From NCBI GenBank assembly GCA_012976225.1, contig JAAVVG010000022.1, forward strand, positions 310,001-374,000: DNA of 64,000 nt. Reading direction: 5' to 3'. Below the pieces are notes generated by a model, which worked only from the letters and a program-made list of their open reading frames with translations, was not told where the DNA came from and ran no database searches. The DNA comes from Golubevia sp. BC0850 (lineage: Eukaryota > Basidiomycota > Exobasidiomycetes > Golubeviales > Golubeviaceae). Below, piece after piece: positions 21,733 through 32,071 of the stretch. The position numbers were made by a program, and so were the translations under genes. Every line of letters starts with the position of its first letter. Within the stretch, counting starts at the first letter, position 1.

Positions 21733-22841
21733 TCACTTGGCAAAAGAGACAAGAGAATCGACGATGGCTTTGATTCCGACTCTGGCAAATCCGAAAAAGG
21801 TGAGGACGAGAGAATTTGAATCGGAAATTAGCTTTGGTAATAGGGTGAAGTACAACGAGAATCTACTTGATTCTAAATAGTTTCGAATGTGTACTCACTT
21901 CTTCCAAGCGCTAGCTTCGACACTTTCCCAGCTCCTACTTTGGAGTTTGGGCTCCTCAGAACCGTCTTCTATCTTCGGTATCGGTTCTTTCTTCTCAATC
22001 TGGGTCGAAGCAGTATTACTAGAGTGAGAGTCTCCTTGGACGGTTCGACTTCTCCCAACTTCGTTCGGTAGAGACTTTCCCAGCCTTGCTTCGAACCATG
22101 AAGCAGAAGTTGATGCACTTGAAGGATTCGAGACTTCTGATGATAGGTTGTCCAGCTTGTTGAGAGCTATGAGAAGAGGTATGTCTTGAAGGGAAGGTTT
22201 CGATAGAATTGACGCTTCAAGGTTGGGATGAAGATGGTCGAGGTTCAGCTTGATGAAAGTGCTCTTGTGATCTGGCGTCTCAATTCTACTTCCATCAAAG
22301 GATATGCAACTACCTTGCTCCTTCCACAGCCATCGAAGAGCCTCAAGTCCTTTACTCACCCAAGATGTTCCAATCCTGATTCCTTCTCTCCATCTTTTCT
22401 CTCTGCAAGTCTGTCTCTGCCTCCTCTTCCACTTCTTGATCCTGCCAATCATTTCCATCGACGACCCACATCAGCATGTCGGCTTCTGTGAAGTATTGCT
22501 CCCACAATCTTCGAAGAGGTGGCTCTCCTCCTAGATCCCAAAAGTGAAGGACGGTCGAGGTAGAAGGGATGGCCACATCTAGAACTGTGCGATGACAGTG
22601 GAATGAGAGATGCTGATCAGATACCAAGTAGACTCTAAGAGTTCAAATGACTTTGAGACTTACCATTCTGACCCACAGTCTTGGTAATTCTATCAATCGG
22701 GATTGAAGGAGTTTGAGTGTAATCTGATTTGATGCCTTCCAATAAGCTCGTCTTTCCCACTGAGCCTTGACCGATTAATAAGATGCTGAATTGTTTCTTC
22801 TTTGTCCATTCGGAATAGATTCCAGAAAGTAGATGATACAT
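21733..22841 (-). CDS. ARL3/ARFRP1: ARF-related small GTPase (ARFRP1 / yeast Arl3 type)
   Basis: Four exons: 22841-22664, 22578-22360, 22271-21899 and 21781-21733, giving 272 residues. ARFRP1/Arl3 works at the trans-Golgi, upstream of Arl1 and golgin recruitment. Key parts: N-terminal MYHLLSGIYSEW (no Gly2, so not myristoylated; Arl3 and ARFRP1 are instead N-acetylated), P-loop GQGSVGKTSLLEG, switch region ITKTVGQN, WDLGGEPPLRRLW, and the G4 motif NKLD. The C-terminus VGIKAIVDSLVSFAK is encoded by the last exon. It is about 70 residues longer than the usual 200 because of insertions after WVVDGNDW (charged) and after NKLD (Ser-rich). The start is fixed by the neighbouring divergent gene and the family; the frame is open further upstream. 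The acceptor at 22272 was chosen by phase. Confidence 0.85.
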
Positions 22842-22932
22842 ACTTTCGGAGCCTTTTGAGGTGAGGTTCAAGAACTGGTCCAAATCTGAAGCCCAAGTCT
22901 CTCTCTCCTCTCCCTTCCAACTCACCCCCAGC
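22842..22932. promoter_or_regulatory. 91-bp divergent promoter gap
   Basis: Only 91 bp separates the start codons of the ARFRP1 gene (-) and the beta-solenoid membrane gene (+). Promoter elements or leaders of each gene probably lie within, or overlap, the other gene (inference). Confidence 0.6.
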
Positions 22933-25373
22933 ATGGCTTCAAGATCTTCGATAGAGAGAGATAGACAACCTCTACTAGACAACGAAGATGAACCAGATTC
23001 AAGATTCGCAATCGATGAAGACACAATCTTCGATGCAGACCAGGAGAATTCAACATCAGCAACTTCTAATCACAACAAATATCCACCTCTACCTCCTTCT
23101 TATAATGATGCAACTACTCCTTCAACCTTTTGGACAAGGCATCCAGAGATCACTGAACACTTCAATCATTTCACCTCAAGGACTGGAGAATGGCTTGGCT
23201 CTTTCCCAACTCCTTTCTCCGTCTGGAATTCAACGAAATCCAAATGCTATAGCATAGGTTGTTGGCCGACGAACAGAATGACACAAGTCGGAGTGTTTTT
23301 GTTTTTTCTTTGGGTACTAGTCATCGTGACTGGCCCTTCGTTCGAGATGAATGAGGGAGATGGTGCAAGGAAAGGAGGCGGGGGAAAGAACCTCTGGGGA
23401 GAGGACCTCTCAGTGAGTGATAATGACAAAGAGAGGGGGACTCGAATCATGAGTGCTTCTGAGGTTGAAATTTGGATACTGTTTCTATCTGGTTCAAACT
23501 GAGTAAAAAGAGAGAGGGAGATAGCCGAAGAATAGACCTCCATATTCCGTATAGGATCCCAATTTGTCAAGCTCTCAGTATCTGGCTTTTATCGCTCTCA
23601 AATTCGCCCTTCCGAGCTCAGACATTCTCTGTGGCTACAAGATTATGGACTCGGCTCGTTCCGAACAGCGCAAGATGAGCTCTCATCCTTTTCTAAATTC
23701 TCCTTCTCCCTCTCTTCCCTCTCGCAGGCTTCCCCACCCAACCCAGTCTCCGGAGATGGTCACATCGTCAAACCTGCTGAATGGGAAATGCCAACTTGCC
23801 GAACTCAAAGGATATCATTCTCGAAACGATCGGGTTCACTTCTCAAGCGACTCTGGGGCCCTCCTCGAAGAGTTGTTTGTCATACCAAGACCTCCTTCTC
23901 TCTCAGAGTTCCTGCTTCTTTCGAAGGGACTGAGGCCGTCTTCTTCTACGCTGACCCGGAGAGAACGCATTCTAAAGATCGAGGTAGCACCTCAGGTCAC
24001 GTGGAGATTCAAGTAGACGAAAGTTTACCAAGAGAGGTTCCGAAAGAAGCTGAAGATGATCATCACGCTAGATCTCATCATGGACATTCTCATACTAAGA
24101 TCATGGTGGATGTGAAAGCCAACTATGAACATGAAGCTCAATTCTTACTAGATGGAACTACTGTTGCTAAGATGGGGGCTAATCTTTGGGATGAAGGCGT
24201 GGGAATTTATGTAAGTTTTCCAGAGCTTTTGATTCAAAGAGTCTTTACTTTAACATCTGGCCTCTGAGCTCACTGTTCTCGTTGTTATTCTACCTTTCAT
24301 CTCAGAGCTGGCCTCTGCCACCTCCTTGGTCTTTGAGAGCCCACGACGACCCTCCTCTCTGGTTTGATGTCACCATCCGAATCCCTCCGGGAAGCGCCGT
24401 TCCAGCTCTTAGGACAGAGGTAGCAGCCATGTCAATCAATTGCTTCACATCAGAAGCCAAGTCCTCTCGATCTCTTCCAGAAGCAAGAGCTGCAGAGGCT
24501 CCTTACTTCGGAAGATTCAAGGCTGCTTCGACTCGAGGTGGAATCGTTTCGTCCTCAATCCGATCGGTCTCTTACGTCAGGCTATCAGCTTCTAACGGAG
24601 ACGTGAATATTCAACCAGGTTCGTCTCTATGGGGACCAGGAGTGCGACTTCACTCTCACAACGGAGATATCCTTCTTGGAGACGATTCGACAATTGAAGC
24701 AAGGGGAGAAGGATCTCTCAAGACTTCAAACGGAAACATTCTTCTAGGAAAGAACACCAAAATCAGTGCTGTCAAGCTAGAAGGAGCTTCCAACAATGGA
24801 CAAATCACATCGTTGGACCGACGGCTCGCTTTGGAGGATCCAGCCTTCGGAATTTGGTTCGCTAATCATACCTTGGACCTTCGCTCAGACAACGGAAATG
24901 TACGAGCTAAGGTGGCGGTGGTGGCTCCCGATATCTCCAAACTGCCTCCTGGACCTGAGCACCGATATTGGGTCAAGGTAGATGCTGTCTCTTCGAATGG
25001 AGACGTGCAGTTACTCTACGATCAACATCAAAAAGGGACTCCTCTGAGCTCAAGAGCAGAGGCGAAAGCAGCTGGAAAGATCTCAGTCAAACATCATCAA
25101 GAATACGAAGGTACTTGGGAAGTCAAAGGTTGGAAGGGAAGCAAAGTTGAGAAGCCAACTTTGAAGAGTGACGGCGGTAGGAGTAGAAGATTTGATATCA
25201 AAGGAAACGATAAAGGACATCAAACCGGTGGAGGTGAACAGACTATCAAAGGAGAGATCGGCTGGGACCCCAGCTCTACGAAAGTCGGAAAAGACCAAGA
25301 TGGTCTATTACCAGATGGTGGATCTTCAATCGCTACTTCAGCCGGGGGCGTGGTTGAGATGAGCTTTGCCTAA
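22933..25373 (+). CDS. Single-pass membrane protein with beta-solenoid adhesin-like ectodomain
   Basis: Three exons: 22933-23412, 23728-24210 and 24306-25373, giving 676 residues. The first 110 residues are a soluble, acidic and Pro-rich tail (MASRSSIERDRQPLLDNEDE). One membrane segment follows (VGVFLFFLWVLVIVTG, about residues 120-137), suggesting type II topology. The C-terminal part, from about residue 340, has regularly spaced Asn-Gly turns: ASNGDVNIQ, SHNGDILLG, TSNGNILLG, ASNNGQITS, SDNGNVRAK and SSNGDVQLL. These are typical of the DUF4097-like beta-solenoid fold found in bacterial and fungal putative adhesins. A His-rich stretch (HHARSHHGHSHTK) lies before it. Function is unknown; cell-surface or vacuolar-lumen placement is inference. 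The 315-nt first intron is long for this locus. Confidence 0.75.
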
Positions 25374-26602
25374 TTTGACCAGAAGTCTTATCACTTGCCC
25401 ATTTCCTGTGCTCCATTTTTCTTTATTACCTTTTCCCTCTAATAGTGTATTATTTCCCAGCTCTACGGACTCTCTTCTTCATCCATTGTCTCAGTTCACC
25501 CCCCTTTTCCCTTTCTTTGTTGATTTTCCTCCGCTCATGTAAATACACAGTGCAATCTTTTGTTTCAAACTCTTTCAACAATCAAATCGTTCTGAAATTT
25601 CAAGTAAGTACAATACGTATCGTTCTCAAACTTGGGAAACCCTTCGGCTAGCTAGCTGACTCGATTCTGGTCGAGACTTCCAGCTTTCAGTCAGGTCTGC
25701 ATTATCTGGAGAAGTTCTCATTGGCGGGAAAAAATGATCAGTAAGGGGTGATTTTAAGCACTCAGGAGACAGCAGGAGCCCAGAGGAATGAGAGAGGTGA
25801 AGGGGAGCGAGGAGAATGTGGCGATGGCTGGGAAGAGAGGTGACAGAGCTCTGAGAATTCTCCCTCTCACTGAAATCTCAAACAGATCATCAGGTTCTCC
25901 TGGACTTTCCAACAAAGAGTAGAAGAAGGACGTCGAATCGAGTCGTTCTCTTTTTTCGGATTTCCAGGGCAGAGTGAGTCCGGAGCCTCAGCGCCTCAGC
26001 CAACGTCCTGGAGAGATTTGAAAAGATTCTTGATTGGTAGCGTAGATCTTTGCGACGGGACCTCGTGAAAATTTAGAGGAAGAAAGGAAGAAGAAGGGAC
26101 AAGGTCAATAAGCCTCTTTGGTGATTCAAGACCTCCTCAAACTCCTTTAGGTCCACCAATCCTTCTTGTTTTGCACGTACTTCGTCTCCTTCTTGAAAAT
26201 CAATTCGTCACCTCATGATGTAAAAGATTTTTCATCAGTGCACCTCACCTTCGTGCATTCGTACGTATGACGGCGCTCGGGGTTTTCGAAGCCGAAGCCA
26301 ACCCCAAAGAGTTTGAGGAGTTGGGAAAATCCTTGGATACATTCATGGTTTTCAGGTCAAGCCCTCACAGCTCAAGATTTGATGGACAGATTCTTCATCC
26401 AAGATAGTTCCTCGAAAGAGTTTGACATAGAGAGAGGAGAGAGACAGAGGGGGTTTGCCGTCACCCCAACCTCCTGCCTTCAGGCTCCCTGGGTCTTTTT
26501 TGACACTTATGATGAGCACTTGGAGAATAAATAAAGTTCATAAAATTAAATTTGGTAGGGTCGAGATCTAAGACAGAAAGAGGAAAACAAAAGGTCCTAA
26601 TA

Positions 26603-26701
26603 TATACTTCCAAATTGGTTGGGGGGAGAAAAGTTGCCACACCGAACAAACCTCCCCCCAACCAAGTTCTCGAGCCACAATTCAAAGGCCTTGGAAGTAT
26701 A
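26603..26701. repeat. Nested inverted repeat before the elongase gene
   Basis: The outer arms are TATACTTCCAA (26603-26613) and TTGGAAGTATA (26691-26701), perfect over 11 bp. The inner arms are TTGGTTGGGGGGAG (26615-26628) and CTCCCCCCAACCAA (26652-26665), perfect over 14 bp, with a 23-nt loop. The outer right arm runs into the TATA box. Confidence 0.85.
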
Positions 26702-26705
26702 AAAG
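26698..26705 (+). promoter_or_regulatory. TATA box of the elongase gene
   Basis: TATAAAAG, a full consensus match, 102 nt upstream of ATG 26800. Its first four bases are the end of the right outer arm of the inverted repeat. Confidence 0.6.
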
Positions 26706-26799
26706 GTTGTGTGCTGTATTTTGAATTTCGTTTGAATGTATCCCCTTCTCTCCTCCAACCTTTTCTTCTTTGTGAACTTCTACCTGCAACTTTTCCAGC

Positions 26800-28300
26800 A
26801 TGTTGGCCTTGGACAATTCTTCCTTCTTTTCCCAACTCCTCAACCAAGCCTACCCAGCCAAACCAGCTGGTCTAGGTCTTTCAGACTCAATCTTCTATGC
26901 CAGTTTAAATCCATTAACACCTCTAGCAGTCTCTCTAATCTACCTTTTAGCCACAAAACTAGCAAACTCAAGGTTCAAGGGCTCTAAGAACGCTCCACGA
27001 GACATCATCAAAAATAATGCTCACTTAGAGAGAGCTGTCGTCGCTCACAATGTTTTCCTATGCCTTTATTCTGCTTGGACAAGTGTAGAGGTCTTCAAGA
27101 TCATGGCTAGCTATTTCGGAAACGGAATCAGAGAAGGTGGTTTGGCTGGTGAGCATCAGGAAGAAGAGTTGGAGGGCGCTGGTCGGAGAGCTGTAGGAAA
27201 TTCATTGCATAGAAGAAAGAGAGCCATGAGAGATGAATGGATGAAGATGACTTTCTCAGATGAAGTAGAGCTGGAGTGGATCGTATTTCGAATGAGAGCT
27301 CTTGTCCGACCCTGCCATCTGCACTCGCAGCTAACCTCTCTCTTTTCTCCCGTTCCCTCTCCTTCCATTTCCGCCCCTTTCTTCTCAATTAATCCCAGGC
27401 TTCACCAATGCTTTCTGTACTGTCCCTGTCTACGACCCTGAGATGGGTCTGGGTCGCTTAGCTGTCCTCTTCTACTACTCCAAGTTCTACGAGGTGGTCG
27501 ACAGCATCATCCTAGCGATGAAGGGCAAGCCAGTCAGTAACTTACAGAGCTACCATCATGGTGAGTATCACTTAGATGTTTTTTGGAATGTGAAGTGAAA
27601 GGGATTTCATCCGCCGAACGCAGCTCACGGTTTCTCCCCCCCCCCCCTCCTCACCTTCTTCCTCTCCTCTCCTCTCCTTTTCGCTCCTCCCACATTCACC
27701 CTTGCTTATTCTTCTCCTATGTTAGCGGGAGCTATGTGGTCCATGTGGGCAGGATACAGATACAGCGCACCTGCCATCTGGATCTTCTCTCAATTCAACT
27801 CTACCATTCACGCTGCTATGTACCTCTGGTACTCGTGCTCAACTCTCAAGATCCCGGTCCCAAAAGCTTTCAAGCAAGGAATGACTACTGCTCAAATCAC
27901 TCAACTAGTAGTCGGGTTCTTCATCGCCACTTCCTACTTTTACCTTCGATACGATCCTCTAGCCTACCCATCAGGTTTAGCTCAATCAGCAGGAGTCCCA
28001 TCTTCTTACTACTCAAATATGCATAACACCCTTCTAAGCTCATCTTCAACGTCCAACTCTAGCTCTTTCTTCAACAGCTCTAAGACTTTGGCTGGTCTAC
28101 AAGCTCTCCCAGGTTATTCAGAGGCTAAAGAAGCCATTATCAGATCTGCAGACTCGAATGGAACGGTTTCTTGCATCCAATCAAGTGGTGCTCTATTTGG
28201 TGTCGTTTTAAACTCAATTTATCTAGGTCCTCTTATCGCTCTATTCGTTAGATTCTACCTAAGGAGTTACCAGAAGAAGTCTTCCGCTAAGAAGGAGTAG
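26800..28300 (+). CDS. ELO-family very-long-chain fatty acid elongase
   Basis: Three exons: 26800-27148, 27399-27560 and 27726-28300, giving 361 residues. ELO proteins condense malonyl-CoA with acyl-CoA in the ER membrane. Family motifs include FYYSKFYEVVDSIILAMKGK (about 135-155), the histidine box SNLQSYHH followed by AGAMWSMWAGYRY (split by intron 2), FNSTIHAAMYLWYS, and several membrane spans. The C-terminal lysine-rich end (KKSSAKKE) resembles an ER-retention tail. The usual HxxHH box reads QSYHH, with the first His replaced by Gln; I recall the same in some other basidiomycete ELO proteins, so it may mark a subfamily rather than an inactive enzyme. Chain-length preference cannot be inferred. 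Intron 2 contains 12 consecutive C. Confidence 0.88.
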
Positions 28301-28652
28301 ATGAATGTGTCTTCAGTCTAGAAAACCATCAATCAAAAGCAATTCAAAACAAAGTTTCCCGTTAATCCAATAGTTTCAACATTTTCAGAATCCACTCTCA
28401 CGACTTTTCTTGCACTTCGCCTGTCTTTCTCTCTCTCATTTCCGCTGCCTCGTCTTGTCACTTCATACGGCTGTCTTTCAAATTCAAAATATCAATATCT
28501 CATTTCTGTACACGAAATTGCTCGAACGTTCGATTTGTGCGAACCTCCTCCGGAAGTGAACTACTTGCTTCTTGCTTCACGCTTCACGCAACCTTCGCAT
28601 CTCCTCCATCGCTCCAACTCAATCTCAAGGGGCCAAGAGAGACCTAGAAGAG
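28301..28652. other. Intergenic spacer, elongase / COG3
   Basis: 3' flank of the elongase gene and promoter of COG3, both on the plus strand. The COG3 frame is open upstream to 28572 but without an ATG. Nothing else is seen. Confidence 0.5.
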
Positions 28653-31600
28653 ATGAGTTCAAGAACTTTCAATGCCCTTCCGCCTCAAATGGCAACTTCA
28701 TCCTACGGACATTTTAGCAGAAGCAACTCTAACTCGAATCCACCAGCTGGTATCATTCAGTTGGAGACTTGGGCTACCAACCTGGCCAGTCTGACTCCAA
28801 GTCAGAAGCAGAGCGTGGATAGATTGAATGAATGGCTCAAGTTCTCGAATTCAGGCAGGGACAAAGGAAAGAGGAAGGAGCAACAAATGGAGCAAGATCA
28901 GCGACTTCCAGAACAACAGATACCAATCGATCCTACTGCCGCTTCTGCGCAGACTTCAAACAGACTTGCAACAGCAAATGATCACCTGAACGGATATCCA
29001 AATGGATTGGAAGCAAGTACTAGCTCAATTCCTTCTGCTTCTAGCTCTACCAACTTGTTCCAATCACTTCCTCAACCTCTACCAGATTCCACTTCCTTCT
29101 TACAATACTACTCCACTCTTTCCACTCATTTATCCAATTCAACTAAATCTTCAAATGAGACTGCTTTGAACCAGCTGGTTCAGTCGACCAGAGAGACAGA
29201 AGACCTACTGTTGGAACTAGAAAGAGCTAAAGTCAACCTAGCTGAATTAAAGGCTGGAATCAAGGCCGTGGAGGAAGCTGATGGCCTCAGAGAGAGAGCA
29301 GAGGGAATGCTGGAAAGAATGGTGAGTTACGTTTCAGGACTCGGTCGATTGGTCAAGCGGATAGAGTCTCTTGTGAAGAGAAAGGCGGACAAGGCATGGA
29401 GCTGCTCGCAGCAAGCAGACCCTCTCCCTATCTGCCTTGGTCTCGGCATGAGTAGAAAATCAGATTCCTGGAAGTTATAAAGAGCTTTCGCTTCATGAGT
29501 GCATCTTCAACTAACCTCGTCCTCCCCACCGACCTTTCAGGATCACCTTCACAATCTTTCGTCTTCCCTTTCGCTCAGACTCTCTTACTTCGACATTCTT
29601 CAACCCTCTACAACTCTACTATCATCGCCTTCTATGTCCCTAGTCACCTCTCCAGACTTCTTGCACATGCTTGATAGGTTGGACGTGGCGTTAGCTTTCA
29701 TCAGAGCTCATCCTCACTTCAGAGATTCCAACCTCTACAAGATGAGGTTCGAAGGCTGTCTGATCAGAGCTGGAACTTTGATCAAGATGTGGGTCATGAG
29801 AAAGGTCAGAGAGGTCGGAGCAGACGTCTCCGTTGCAATCAAGGAGAAGAAAGATGGAAAGGAATTTGTGAGTTTCCCTCTCTGCCTCTTTCTGTCATTT
29901 GAGATCAAGCGTTGACTGATCACGAGCTTCTCATCGTTCTTCAAACAGGATCTCACTTCGAATCAGACTCTGCTTCACTCAAAGTTCGAGTCTCTGGGTC
30001 GGGATCTCAGAGTTCTGATTTCCGAGCTCGAAAAGAGAGCTTTCCCGATCCTCGGAAATGACTTCTCTTCTCAGGAACTCTCCAAATCCACTGCTAGCCT
30101 CAAGGATGGAAGGGAGAAAGATCAAGCAGCTCATGAAGAAACAGGAGAAGATTCGGTCCTCAACCCTAACGCCCCCGAGTTCACCTCCTTGCTTTCCGAA
30201 AGCAGAGTCGCATATCTTTCCATGCGAAGGAGTCTTCTACTTCCACTCGTACAATCTCACATCAACAAGTTAGTCAGTGATCTTGGTGCATCCTCACTTT
30301 CACCACTTCCAGTCGCTAACGAGTCTTCTCGATTGGGAAACCTGATATCGCTCATCATGAAAGGGTTCGAATACGTGGATCAAGTAGGAGCCGTCGAACG
30401 AGGAGTGTTCGCAGATTTCTTCGGGCTGGACGAACGTGCCAACGGGGCAAACAGAAGGAGTCAAGAAGGTCCGATAAAGGAAAATGAAGAAGCTTTGAGA
30501 GTTCATCTCGAAGTGCTATGCGACCCTTTCTACTCGATTCTCAGACCCAAGATACAATCTCAAAACGAAGTCGAGACTCTAGCCACGGTATGCAGCGCTT
30601 TGCTCAAGATCTCGAATTCAAGCGCTGCGTTGACCAGACCGATCCTCAAGGAAAGTCAAAATAGGCTGTTAGCTAGAGCTCAGAACATCTGTAAGAACGA
30701 GATCCAGGAATACAAGCCCAAGGAAGGAGAGCTTGACTATCCCAAAAGGCTGCTCGGAACTAAAGAGGAGTCTTTTTCTCCCAACGAAGCCGCCAAAGCT
30801 CAACACAGAAGAGCCAAGAGCAGCATAGGTGGAGCTGGACTCTTGGAAGCTGCTGCTGAGGCTGAGGCCGAGGCCGCGGGAACCGGAGAAATCGATGTCG
30901 ACTCGTCCAATTTACCGAGCGAAGTTTCCATTCGATTGTTCGCAGCCCCTTCCTCTGAGGTCCTGTCAACCTGGTACCCTCCTCTGTTCAAGCTCCTCTC
31001 CTTACTTTCGCAAGTCTATCAGAAGGCTCCGACATCTGTCTTCTCGAACTTCGCAAGCTCTTCTATCAACTCGTGCCGGCTATCACTCTCGAGAGACTAC
31101 GAATCGATGTCCCAGTCTTTGCGAATGGGAGAGAACGGCTACGATCCGCCGCTCTTCTTTCTGAGGCATCTCTTTTTGTTGAGAGAGATGGTCACCTCGG
31201 TAGAGCTGGCAAGTAGACCAGAGCAAGTCTCGAATTCCAAGGCTGACTGGATGGAAGGAGGATCTCAGATGGAGCAGGAAGGTCTTCTATCCTCGGCGAC
31301 CAACGCTTTGAGCTTCACCACCGTCGTGGATGCGCTCAACTCGCTTTGGTCGTCGACGGGAGCTTTGTTCTATCCAAAGAATCTATACGATTTAGCTACC
31401 AGGGCGTCAAGCACTACCTCACAAGGATTGGAATCCGGGACTGCGACTCCAACTCTGAGCTCGAGCGTCGAAGGAGAGATTTTCAAGAAGCCGCTCTCCG
31501 CTCTGGAGAGGGACATTCAGAAAGCTTCAGCTAAGCTGATTGACTTGGTGGTCACTGGATCTGTCTTACCTCTCAAGATGTTCTTGGACCACGCTTCAGT

Positions 31601-32040
31601 CAAGAAGGAGAAGCCTGATCAAGAACAACTGTATCTCTCTTCGAAGGAGCTAGCCGCTAAGCCAGAAACCAGTCTTCTAAGAGCTACTAGTGCGATCCAA
31701 GGCTTTAAAACCTCTTCTGAATCAACTTTGAAAGAAGCAGTCCGAAGTATGAGGGCCTATTTGGAAGACGAGAAGGTAGTGGAAGGAATGCTGGCTGTCA
31801 TTTTGGTGAGTCGCAGATCGATGCTGCTCAGAGTTTCTCTTCACTAACACGCTTCGTCTCTCTAAACAGCAACGGATAACTTCCACGTATTCTCCTTTCA
31901 GAAAATTGGTATCGGCAACTTATAGTACAGATTCTGAGCTGGTGGAACTCCTCTCTGAAGACGAAATGAGGGCAGAACTGGAAAGGGGGTTGGAACAGGA
32001 GCAAGCTGAAAAAGGTTCAGCATGTTTCATTTCTATCTAG
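28653..32040 (+). CDS. COG3: Conserved oligomeric Golgi complex subunit 3
   Basis: Four exons: 28653-29321, 29541-29867, 29949-31805 and 31870-32040, all in phase 0, giving 1007 residues. COG3 (Sec34) is a lobe A subunit of the tether for retrograde intra-Golgi vesicles. The N-terminal half is helical and disordered (WATNLASLTPSQKQSVDRLN). The COG3 signature begins in exon 2: LRLSYFDILQPSTTLLSSPS, then LDRLDVALAFIRAHPHFRDS and FEGCLIRAGTLIKMW. A long helical C-terminus follows, including LCDPFYSILRPKI. It ends in an acidic helix (ELVELLSEDEMRAELERGLE). It is larger than yeast Sec34 (801 residues) because of Ser-rich and Ala/Glu-rich insertions. Its stop lies only 31 bp from the stop of the convergent transporter gene, so the 3' UTRs must overlap. 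Confidence 0.88.
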
Positions 32041-32071
32041 CATACAATTACAAACGTCTAAACAGAGTTCT

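Larger units (their letters stand above)
25374..26799. other. 1.4-kb intergenic region upstream of the elongase gene
   Basis: The longest gene-free stretch in the window. It holds the 3' flank of the solenoid gene, a GCTAGCTAGC palindrome (about 25647-25656), and at its right end a nested inverted repeat (26603-26701) overlapping a TATA box. The open frame 26313-26534 has no recognisable domain. Confidence 0.55.
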
